The notes beneath the pieces are model-generated. The model was not told the origin of the DNA and did no database searches. It saw nothing but the letters and a program-made list of their open reading frames with translations. Of a DNA stretch of 24,330 nucleotides, positions 7,450 to 13,548 are shown one piece after another. The position numbers and the translations under genes were made by a program. The stretch lies in contig DCSU01000134.1 in NCBI GenBank assembly GCA_002325785.1, positions 424-24,753 on the forward strand, in the 5' to 3' direction. How positions within the stretch are numbered: position 1 is the stretch's first letter; every line of letters begins with the position of its first letter. The stretch is from Bacteroidales bacterium UBA1458. Its GTDB lineage: Bacteria; Bacteroidota; Bacteroidia; Bacteroidales; VadinHA17.

Positions 7450-8414
7450 TCACAAAGAGATGCCTCATAATATACAACGAGCCGGCTCCTGATGCACTTC
7501 CTGACGAGCTGGATGTACTTGACCAGGTCAATTTCATCGATTCTACGCTTCAGACCCTGGGGTACACCGTGGAACGCAGGGGCATAACAGACGATTTTTT
7601 CCGCGAGACGGCACGCATTGCCGGTGAGGACTATGAGTTCGTCTTCAACCTTGTGGAATCGCTCGGACAGAAAGCCGAGATACTCTACTTCATCCCTGCG
7701 TTGCTGAACATGCATCACATCCCATATACCGGATGCCCGGTGGAGGCTGCCTTCATCACGGGCAGCAAGGTGCTGGCCCGTCGTATCATGAAGGCCAACG
7801 GCATTCCCGTTGCAGGAGGATACAAAGTGTCGGAAGCCGGTCAACTGGTCAAAGGAAGGAACTACATCCTCAAGCCTGTATGGGAAGATGGTTCCCTGGG
7901 GATAACCGAAGAGTCAGTCTTCACCTTCGACGGCACTGTACCGGAGATTGTGAAGGGGAAGAACGATCGCCACTGGTTCATTGAGGACTTCATTGACGGC
8001 CGTGAGTTCAATGTTAGTGTCAAGTCAGGCCCCGACGGCCCGGAGGTGCTTCCTCCTGCTGAGATGACGTTCGTAGGATATCCTGATGACATGCCACGAA
8101 TCGTGAGCTGGAAGGCCAAATGGGAGGAGGATACCTTCCAGTATGACAACAGCATGCGTAATTTCCCGGATGACCTGAGCGAAAGGCTCATAAAGAATAT
8201 CAGGGAAGCCGTACTCGCATGCTGGCATACCTTTGGCCTCAGAGGCTATGCCCGCGTTGACATGCGTGTTGATGCAGATGAGAACGTATACGTCCTGGAG
8301 GCGAATGCCAACCCATGCATATCTCCCGATAGCGGATTCATCTCGGCAGCCGTTCATGCCGGATACTCCCATGCCGAAGTGATAAGCCATATAATCAACG
8401 ACCTGAACAAGTGA
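7446..8414 (+). CDS. ATP-grasp ligase 2 (divergent D-Ala-D-Ala ligase fold)
   Basis: A 322-residue ATP-grasp protein whose ATG overlaps the previous stop (ATGA). Motifs in order: YEFVFNLVESLGQKAE, IPYTGCP, YILKPVWEDGSLGIT (Lys143), FIEDFIDGREFNVSV (Glu180, Arg186), a family-specific insert with WKAKWEEDTFQYDN at 222-235, and the metal site ARVDMRVD...VLEANANPCI (Asp272, Glu285, Asn287). Catalysis-related residues are kept, but the Ddl N-terminal motif is absent and the SPGM loop that shapes the Ddl active site reads NPCI, losing the glycine. It differs from ligase 1 throughout, so the two are not a recent duplication and probably perform successive or heteromeric ligations. It lacks membrane or signal segments. 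The real substrate is unknown. Confidence 0.83.
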   Translation: MITKRCLIIYNEPAPDALPDELDVLDQVNFIDSTLQTLGYTVERRGITDDFFRETARIAGEDYEFVFNLVESLGQKAEILYFIPALLNMHHIPYTGCPVEAAFITGSKVLARRIMKANGIPVAGGYKVSEAGQLVKGRNYILKPVWEDGSLGITEESVFTFDGTVPEIVKGKNDRHWFIEDFIDGREFNVSVKSGPDGPEVLPPAEMTFVGYPDDMPRIVSWKAKWEEDTFQYDNSMRNFPDDLSERLIKNIREAVLACWHTFGLRGYARVDMRVDADENVYVLEANANPCISPDSGFISAAVHAGYSHAEVISHIINDLNK

Positions 8415-8905
8415 CAAACCAGCCCATGCCTGAAATTTCTTTTAAGATAACCCCGGCCGACAGGCCTGCTTTTGAAAAGATACTCGCCTCATCCGGGTTC
8501 TTCTATGATTTTGAGATAGAGGTGGCTCTTTCACTGGCCGACGAGACCTTTGAACAGGGTGAGGAGAAGAGCGGCTATTACTGGGTCAAACTACTTGAAG
8601 AGGGTGAAGTTATAGGGTTTGCCAATTTCGGGCCCAATCCTTCATCAGTGCACTCCTGGGATATCTACTGGCTGGCGATACAGCAGGAACACCGGAGTAA
8701 GCATTACGGCTCGGTGATACTGAAGGAGACTGAAGATCGCATCAGGTCCGTCGGGGGTAAAATGGCCTGGATTGAGACCTCCGGAAGGCCTCTTTACGAG
8801 CCTACACGCCATTTTTACATTAAGAACGGTTATGAACTCGAGGCTACACTCCGCGAGTTCTACGGGCCGGGAGACCCGAAGCTGGTTTACCGCAAGGTTT
8901 TATGA
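8411..8905 (+). CDS. Small GNAT-family N-acetyltransferase
   Basis: A 164-residue cytoplasmic acetyltransferase. The acetyl-CoA site is visible as WLAIQQEHRSKHYGSVILKETEDRI at 87-111, followed by AWIETSGRPLYEPTRHFYIKNGYE, a typical GNAT strand 5 to 7 with a FYxKNGY ending. The phosphate-binding loop, usually R-x-x-G-x-G, reads RSKHYG, with His in place of the first Gly. The GTG at 8411 overlaps the previous stop (GTGA), as elsewhere in the operon; an ATG at 8426 would give a protein five residues shorter. Its natural partner in the operon is an amine on the KamA/ATP-grasp product. It is much shorter than AblB, the beta-lysine acetyltransferase of methanogens and some bacteria, so equivalence is not assumed. 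Confidence 0.85.
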   Translation: MTNQPMPEISFKITPADRPAFEKILASSGFFYDFEIEVALSLADETFEQGEEKSGYYWVKLLEEGEVIGFANFGPNPSSVHSWDIYWLAIQQEHRSKHYGSVILKETEDRIRSVGGKMAWIETSGRPLYEPTRHFYIKNGYELEATLREFYGPGDPKLVYRKVL

Positions 8906-9270
8906 AGGGACTCTGGTCCATACTGCTGCTGATTGTCTCCAATTCATTCATGACCGTGGCATGGTACGGCCATCTCAAATACCAGAACGTATCGAAGAAT
9001 GCTTTGCTGGGTCTCATGGGGATCGTTCTTGCCAGCTGGGGTATTGCCCTCTTTGAATATTTCTTCCAGGTGCCGGCCAACAGGATCGGATACCAGGGCA
9101 CGGGTGGCCCCTTTTCGCTGGTCGAGCTCAAACTCGTCCAGGAGGTGATATCAATATCTGTCTTTGTGATCTTTACGCTGGTTTTCTTCCGCTCAGAGAC
9201 CTTCCGGCTCAATCACCTTTTCGCCTTCCTCTGTATCCTTGGAGCCATCTACTTCACCTTCAAAGGGTAG
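8902..9270 (+). CDS. DUF486 (DMT-like) four-TM membrane protein
   Basis: A 122-residue protein with four hydrophobic segments (about 5-21, 33-52, 81-98 and 105-119) and the family motif NRIGYQGTGGPFSLVELKLVQEVISI between helices two and three, as in DUF486 proteins of the drug/metabolite transporter clan. Such proteins are the size of small multidrug resistance pumps, but no transport activity is known to me. Its ATG overlaps the GNAT stop by four bases (ATGA), making it part of the kamA operon. A role in exporting the pathway product is therefore plausible but unproven, since DUF486 genes also occur alone. Its 3' end overlaps the convergent threonine aldolase gene by 11 bases. Confidence 0.82.
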   Translation: MKGLWSILLLIVSNSFMTVAWYGHLKYQNVSKNALLGLMGIVLASWGIALFEYFFQVPANRIGYQGTGGPFSLVELKLVQEVISISVFVIFTLVFFRSETFRLNHLFAFLCILGAIYFTFKG

Positions 9271-10276
9271 CAAGAACCTCGCACGCCTTTTTAATCTGAC
9301 CATCGCTCACGTCGAGGTGGGTCACCATCCTGATGCTTCTCTCCCCGGTTTTAAGGGCAAGGATTCCGTGTGGCTTAATCTTTTCAAGATACTCCGCAGC
9401 GGTCATTCCAGGCTTCAGTGAGAAGATGACGATGTTTGTTCCGCCGTAATTTACGCTTTCCGTCAGACTGCTTTCTCTCAACGCCTCCGCCAGGGCAGCG
9501 GCGTTACGGTGATCATCGGGAAGCCTTGACACGTTATTCTTCAGGGCGTAGATACCTGCGGCGGCAATATATCCTGCCTGTCTCATGGCGCCCCCGAATA
9601 CCTTTCTGATGCGCATTCCCTGCCTGATAATCTCTTTTTTTCCGATAAGCAGAGAACCGACAGGTGCACCGAGTCCTTTTGACAGGCAAATTGATATGGT
9701 GTCGAATACAGCACCGTATTCTGCAGGCTTCCTTCCGTCAGCAGCCATAGCGTTGAACAGCCTGGCGCCATCGAGATGATAGCCCAGGTGCCTGCTGTCA
9801 CACAGCTCCCTGATACGCTTCATCTCCTGAAAATCCCAGCATGAGCCGGCGCCCCTGTTGACGGTGTTCTCCACCTCTACCAGCCTGGTGTAGGCCTTGT
9901 GCCAGTCTTCAGGGTTGTTGATGTGCTGTTGCACATCCTCTGCGGTGAAGGTACCGTCTTTAGAGTCTATCAGTGCCACTGATGCACCTGAGTTAAACGC
10001 TACCCCTCCTCCCTCGAACTGGTAGATGTGGGCCATCCGACTGCATATCACCTCGTCTCCGGGCCTGGTATGCGCTTTTACTGCAATCTGGTTGGTCATG
10101 GTACCCGAAGGGCAATATATGGCGCCATCCATGCCGAACATGTCAGCTGCCATCATCTCAAGCTCATTCACTGCCGGGTCCTCGCCGAAGACCATGTCGC
10201 CGACACTGGCTTTCATCATAAACTCAAGCATCGCCACTGAAGGCCTTGTAACTGTATCACTGCGCAGGTCAATCAT
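9260..10276 (-). CDS. ltaE: Low-specificity L-threonine aldolase
   Basis: A 338-residue fold-type I PLP enzyme. It starts with the family hallmark MIDLRSDTVTRPS, continues with GDMVFGEDPAVNELE, CPSGTMTNQIAV for the PLP phosphate, MAHIYQFEGGG with His83 stacking on the cofactor, LDGARLFNA with Asp169 and Arg172, and the Schiff-base lysine Lys200 in SICLSKGLGAPVGS. The length is normal and all catalytic residues are present. It splits L-threonine or allo-threonine into glycine and acetaldehyde. The gene is single, on the minus strand, converging with the kamA operon (11-base overlap at the 3' ends) and divergent from ung (115 bases apart). No promoter box for it could be fixed. Confidence 0.93.
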   Translation of the reverse strand: MIDLRSDTVTRPSVAMLEFMMKASVGDMVFGEDPAVNELEMMAADMFGMDGAIYCPSGTMTNQIAVKAHTRPGDEVICSRMAHIYQFEGGGVAFNSGASVALIDSKDGTFTAEDVQQHINNPEDWHKAYTRLVEVENTVNRGAGSCWDFQEMKRIRELCDSRHLGYHLDGARLFNAMAADGRKPAEYGAVFDTISICLSKGLGAPVGSLLIGKKEIIRQGMRIRKVFGGAMRQAGYIAAAGIYALKNNVSRLPDDHRNAAALAEALRESSLTESVNYGGTNIVIFSLKPGMTAAEYLEKIKPHGILALKTGERSIRMVTHLDVSDGQIKKACEVLATL

Positions 10277-10308
10277 TTCTCTGATTTTTTCGAGGTTCTA
10301 ATATAGTT

Positions 10309-10316
10309 TATTTTTG
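10309..10316 (+). promoter_or_regulatory. Candidate -7 box upstream of ung
   Basis: TATTTTTG matches TAnnTTTG within the 115-base ltaE/ung divergent spacer. It would give a leader of about 70 bases before the ATG at 10392. A second near match closer to the gene (TATATTTA at about 10359) lacks the final G. Confidence 0.3.
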
Positions 10317-10391
10317 ATCGGCGCTTCAGGAGCAAAGACAGTTATGTAAAAAAACAATATATTTATCAGGATAGTTAGCACAGGGGCCGTT

Positions 10392-11054
10392 ATGGATGTA
10401 AAGATTGAGCCAGGATGGAAGGATAAGCTCCGGGAGGAATTTGAGAAGGATTATTTCATTGCCCTCACCGGGTTCATACGCGAGGAATATCGCAACAGGC
10501 AGGTCTTCCCTCCTGCTACACGTATCTTCAATGCATTTGATCTTTGCCCCTTTGACAGGGTAAAGGTTGTAATCATCGGCCAGGATCCGTATCACAATGT
10601 AGGCCAGGCCCACGGACTATGTTTCTCCGTCACCGACGGGACCGATTTTCCTCCCAGCCTTGTCAATATCTTCAAGGAGCTTAACAGGGACCTTGGCACT
10701 CCGGTCCCGCAGTCTGGCAACCTCGAGCGCTGGGCCAGCCAGGGAGTGCTTCTCCTGAATGCCATCCTGACTGTCAGGGCCCACCAGGCGCTGTCACATC
10801 AGAACAAGGGCTGGGAGCGGTTCACTGATGCCGCCATCAGTGCACTTAACCGCGACAGGGATAATATAGTGTTTATGCTATGGGGCAACTACGCACAGAA
10901 CAAGGGGGCATCAATAGATTCATCCCGGCACATCATTCTTAAGACTGTTCATCCCTCGCCCCTCTCGGCCTCGCGGGGATTCTTCGGCTGTTCGCATTTC
11001 AGCAAATGCAATGAGTGGCTCGTTGCCCGGGGTCTTGAGCCCGTGGCGTGGTGA
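10392..11054 (+). CDS. ung: Uracil-DNA glycosylase (family 1)
   Basis: A 220-residue protein with both active-site signatures of family 1 uracil-DNA glycosylase: VVIIGQDPYHNVGQAHGLCFSV, where Asp65 activates water, and HPSPLSASRGFFGCSHFSKCN, where His187 polarises uracil and the Leu enters the minor groove. The middle holds LLLNAILTVRAHQALSHQNKGWE, also typical. Length matches the E. coli enzyme (about 229). It removes uracil from DNA to start base excision repair. The gene is alone on the plus strand and its stop codon directly abuts the stop of the convergent PLP enzyme gene, with no bases between. Confidence 0.97.
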   Translation: MDVKIEPGWKDKLREEFEKDYFIALTGFIREEYRNRQVFPPATRIFNAFDLCPFDRVKVVIIGQDPYHNVGQAHGLCFSVTDGTDFPPSLVNIFKELNRDLGTPVPQSGNLERWASQGVLLLNAILTVRAHQALSHQNKGWERFTDAAISALNRDRDNIVFMLWGNYAQNKGASIDSSRHIILKTVHPSPLSASRGFFGCSHFSKCNEWLVARGLEPVAW

Positions 11055-12224
11055 TTACGCCTCCAGTCCGCGCCTGATGACCGATTCTATTTTATTGAGG
11101 TCTTCGTACCCAAGCGACAGTCTTATCATGCCCGGTTCAGGGTATTTTGCGCCCCATACAGCCTCAACGGGCATCAGTATGGTGTGATTGTCGCCCAGTG
11201 AAGGAATTAGTTTTATCTCAGGTCTTACGGCCTCAATGAACCGGTCGCGCCTCTTTCTCTTTGCCTCAGGATTCCTGCCACCGAGATCGAAGGTAACCAT
11301 GGCGCCGTATCCCCTGCCCCCGGTAAGCTCCCTGGCTGCGTTATGTGTACCGTGTGTCTCCAGGCCGGGATAAAGGACCCTTTCCACATGTTCCGAAGCG
11401 CTAAGCAGCGCTGCAACGCCTGAGGCATTGTCACACTGCTGCCTGAACCGCAATTCAAAGGAGGACATCTGCGTCTGCAGCCTGTAGGCCTCATCGGGAG
11501 AGAGCATGTGCCCTACATACTTACGATACTCTACAGCATCCTGCATAATTTTATTATCATTTCCGCAAATCACTCCTGCAGTGAGGTTCCCATGGCCGGA
11601 AAGGTATTTGGTGGCGCTGTGGATAACCAGGTCGGCCCCGTCGTCCAGAGGCTTCCATAAGAGAGGAGTGGCGAAGGTATTGTCGACAATGACCCTGCAC
11701 CCACTTTGCTTTGCCATAGCAATGATGCGCCTTCCCTCAGCAACCATCAGAAGCGGGTTGGAGATGGTTTCAAAGTACAGGATATCTGGACGTGCCTCTG
11801 CGATCATGTTCTCAAGATGGCCATAATCATAATTCCCGTCCGTGGGCCTGAAGAAACTCACCTCCATGCCGCGGCGCTTTTGCAGGACACTGCTGATATA
11901 TGAGAGTGTTCCCCCATATATCTCCGAGAAGAAGAGCCAGTTACTCTGACTCCCTGCCTCCTGGAAGATGGAGAGGGCGATGTCTATGGCGGCCATGCCC
12001 GACTGTGCCAGCAGGGCCCACTCCGAGCCCTCCACGGCCATGATGGCCTCCTCCGCAGCCACTACTGTTGGATTGCGGTAACGGGAATAGATGTACAGGT
12101 CTGGTTCCCTCTCGTGCAATGTCTCTGCAGCAAAGGCGCCGGAGGTTGTTACGGCTGTCGGCAGCTCGAACCCGGCATCACGATAGACCGGTGTCCTTGC
12201 GCTGTTTATCTCTCTCTTTTTCAT
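11055..12224 (-). CDS. PLP-dependent Cys/Met metabolism enzyme (cystathionine synthase/lyase family)
   Basis: A 389-residue fold-type I PLP enzyme of the trans-sulfuration family. Marks include YSRYRNPT at 46-53 for the neighbouring-subunit phosphate contact, LLAQSGMAAID, SEIYGGT, FETISNPLL, VDNTFATPLLWKP with the cofactor Asp, and the Schiff-base lysine Lys206 in HSATKYLSGHGNLTAG. Sequence by eye does not separate cystathionine gamma-synthase, cystathionine lyase and methionine gamma-lyase. It is the last gene of a four-gene minus-strand unit; its start lies 47 bases inside the Fe-S/anchor gene, which supports co-expression. The link to a molybdo-oxidoreductase suggests a role with a sulfur compound such as a thiol or sulfoxide, which is an inference. 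Confidence 0.85.
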   Translation of the reverse strand: MKKREINSARTPVYRDAGFELPTAVTTSGAFAAETLHEREPDLYIYSRYRNPTVVAAEEAIMAVEGSEWALLAQSGMAAIDIALSIFQEAGSQSNWLFFSEIYGGTLSYISSVLQKRRGMEVSFFRPTDGNYDYGHLENMIAEARPDILYFETISNPLLMVAEGRRIIAMAKQSGCRVIVDNTFATPLLWKPLDDGADLVIHSATKYLSGHGNLTAGVICGNDNKIMQDAVEYRKYVGHMLSPDEAYRLQTQMSSFELRFRQQCDNASGVAALLSASEHVERVLYPGLETHGTHNAARELTGGRGYGAMVTFDLGGRNPEAKRKRRDRFIEAVRPEIKLIPSLGDNHTILMPVEAVWGAKYPEPGMIRLSLGYEDLNKIESVIRRGLEA

Positions 12225-13548
12225 ATTCAGTTTTGAAATGTTCAGATATGGTCTCTTTGATATTTACCGGCTTGAAATCATAGTAGAAAAGCAACCGGTC
12301 TGCAACTACTCCTGCCAGGAAGAGTACCAGTGCCGCCGTGTCGGTAAAGGGAGTGCCCGGGTAGATGAGCAGGAAGACCAACGGAAGAGTCATGGCCCTG
12401 AAATAGTATATGTTGCGAACGAGTGGCGACCTGCCGGCGGATCCGTATCGCATGACTACAGACAATGCTGCGAGCATGGAGAAGACAAGAAATATCAGGT
12501 CCGGCTTAATGAACCATGACACTGCATATATACCCGAGAAGAATGCCTGGCCGCTGTGCAGCTTAAGGCTCATTGACCTGTCAGCAGTAAAGAAGACCAG
12601 ATCGATGGAAATCAGCGTCAGCAGGGCTGCCATGCCACCAACAAGCGGCGGGACCAGTCCTGGCGCCAGCCAGTTAAAGAATGCAGTCACGGTCAGGATT
12701 CCGACCATAGCTATCTCACGGCTCAGGGGTGAGGAGCCCATATTTAAAAGGGCCCTCCAGGCTTTTCCGGGCACCCCGAGGTGTGCCACCGATACTGCCA
12801 TCGCCCCTGCCAGCAGGAGGAGAGGCAGCAGGCCTGACACAACAGTGCCTTTCAGTGCAGAGAATATCATCAATGCAGAAGCCGAAATCACCATCAGTGA
12901 GAAGAGCATGAGGCTCCACTCCTTCTGCATCCTGTCGGGATCCGCGATCTGGCCTTCGGACTGGTCCTCATCGTTTCCCGGGTCCTTTGCCTCTTCATCA
13001 GGCCCGGTTTCGGAAGGAATAATTATTGGTCCGTGATAGCGGTCAGCGTTCCCGAGTATCAGGGATGGTCCTATTCCTGTTTCGGGCAACCACCCGATGC
13101 CGGCAGGCTCAAATGTCTCCTGTTCTGTAAATCTGAGGGCCCCGGTCGGACAGGCGGTGATGCAGGCCGGCTCAACGCTTTCAGCAGTTCTTTCATAGCA
13201 CAGATGGCATTTCTCAATATACCCTTTTGCCTCATTGATCTTCGGGGCATCGTAGGGGCACCTCCAGGTGCAGTAGCCGCAACCCATGCACCGGTCGGCA
13301 TGATGTATCACCACCCCGTTGGCGTCAATGGTATAGGCTTTTGCAGGACAACCCTCGGCGCAGGCAGGCTTTTCACAGTGGTTGCATGCGAGCGACAGGC
13401 TGATGACGGACATCAGAGGGAGGCCTGAGTTGTTCCAGGTGTAAATACTTCTTGTCCCGGGTTGAAGACCATTTTCCAAAATGCAGGCTGCGCTGCAGGC
13501 CTTGCAGCTGACACAGAGTCCGGCATCGAACACAAATCCCCTTCTCAT
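12178..13548 (-). CDS. Fused DmsB-type Fe-S subunit and DmsC-type membrane anchor
   Basis: A 456-residue two-domain protein. Residues 1-150 are a DmsB-like electron-transfer unit with sixteen cysteines in four groups (Cys12/15/18/22, Cys55/58/63/67, Cys87/90/93/97, Cys114/117/129/133), enough for four [4Fe-4S] clusters. A linker rich in Asp/Glu (residues 185-208) follows. From about residue 210 there are around eight hydrophobic helices resembling the DmsC/NrfD-like DMSO reductase anchor, ending in a charged tail (KTEYEKERDKQRKDTG). DmsB and DmsC are usually separate genes, so this is a fusion. It would take electrons from the quinol pool to the catalytic subunit encoded directly upstream, with which it shares an ATGA overlap. 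No frameshift is seen at the junction. Confidence 0.88.
   Translation of the reverse strand: MRRGFVFDAGLCVSCKACSAACILENGLQPGTRSIYTWNNSGLPLMSVISLSLACNHCEKPACAEGCPAKAYTIDANGVVIHHADRCMGCGYCTWRCPYDAPKINEAKGYIEKCHLCYERTAESVEPACITACPTGALRFTEQETFEPAGIGWLPETGIGPSLILGNADRYHGPIIIPSETGPDEEAKDPGNDEDQSEGQIADPDRMQKEWSLMLFSLMVISASALMIFSALKGTVVSGLLPLLLLAGAMAVSVAHLGVPGKAWRALLNMGSSPLSREIAMVGILTVTAFFNWLAPGLVPPLVGGMAALLTLISIDLVFFTADRSMSLKLHSGQAFFSGIYAVSWFIKPDLIFLVFSMLAALSVVMRYGSAGRSPLVRNIYYFRAMTLPLVFLLIYPGTPFTDTAALVLFLAGVVADRLLFYYDFKPVNIKETISEHFKTEYEKERDKQRKDTGLS

Noticed and set aside
6475..8414. Annotation of the two ATP-grasp genes as D-alanine-D-alanine ligases (ddl)
   Set aside because: The fold matches, but the N-terminal substrate motif is missing in both and the SPGM loop is changed in the second; context also points to another substrate.
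5223..8905. Nepsilon-acetyl-beta-lysine osmolyte pathway (ablA/ablB)
   Set aside because: Not excluded for KamA, but the GNAT is far shorter than AblB and the pathway would not need two ligases.
12410..13036. 208-codon open frame on the plus strand opposite the Fe-S/anchor gene
   Set aside because: Antisense to a clear multi-domain protein; the translation shows no family motif or plausible start context.
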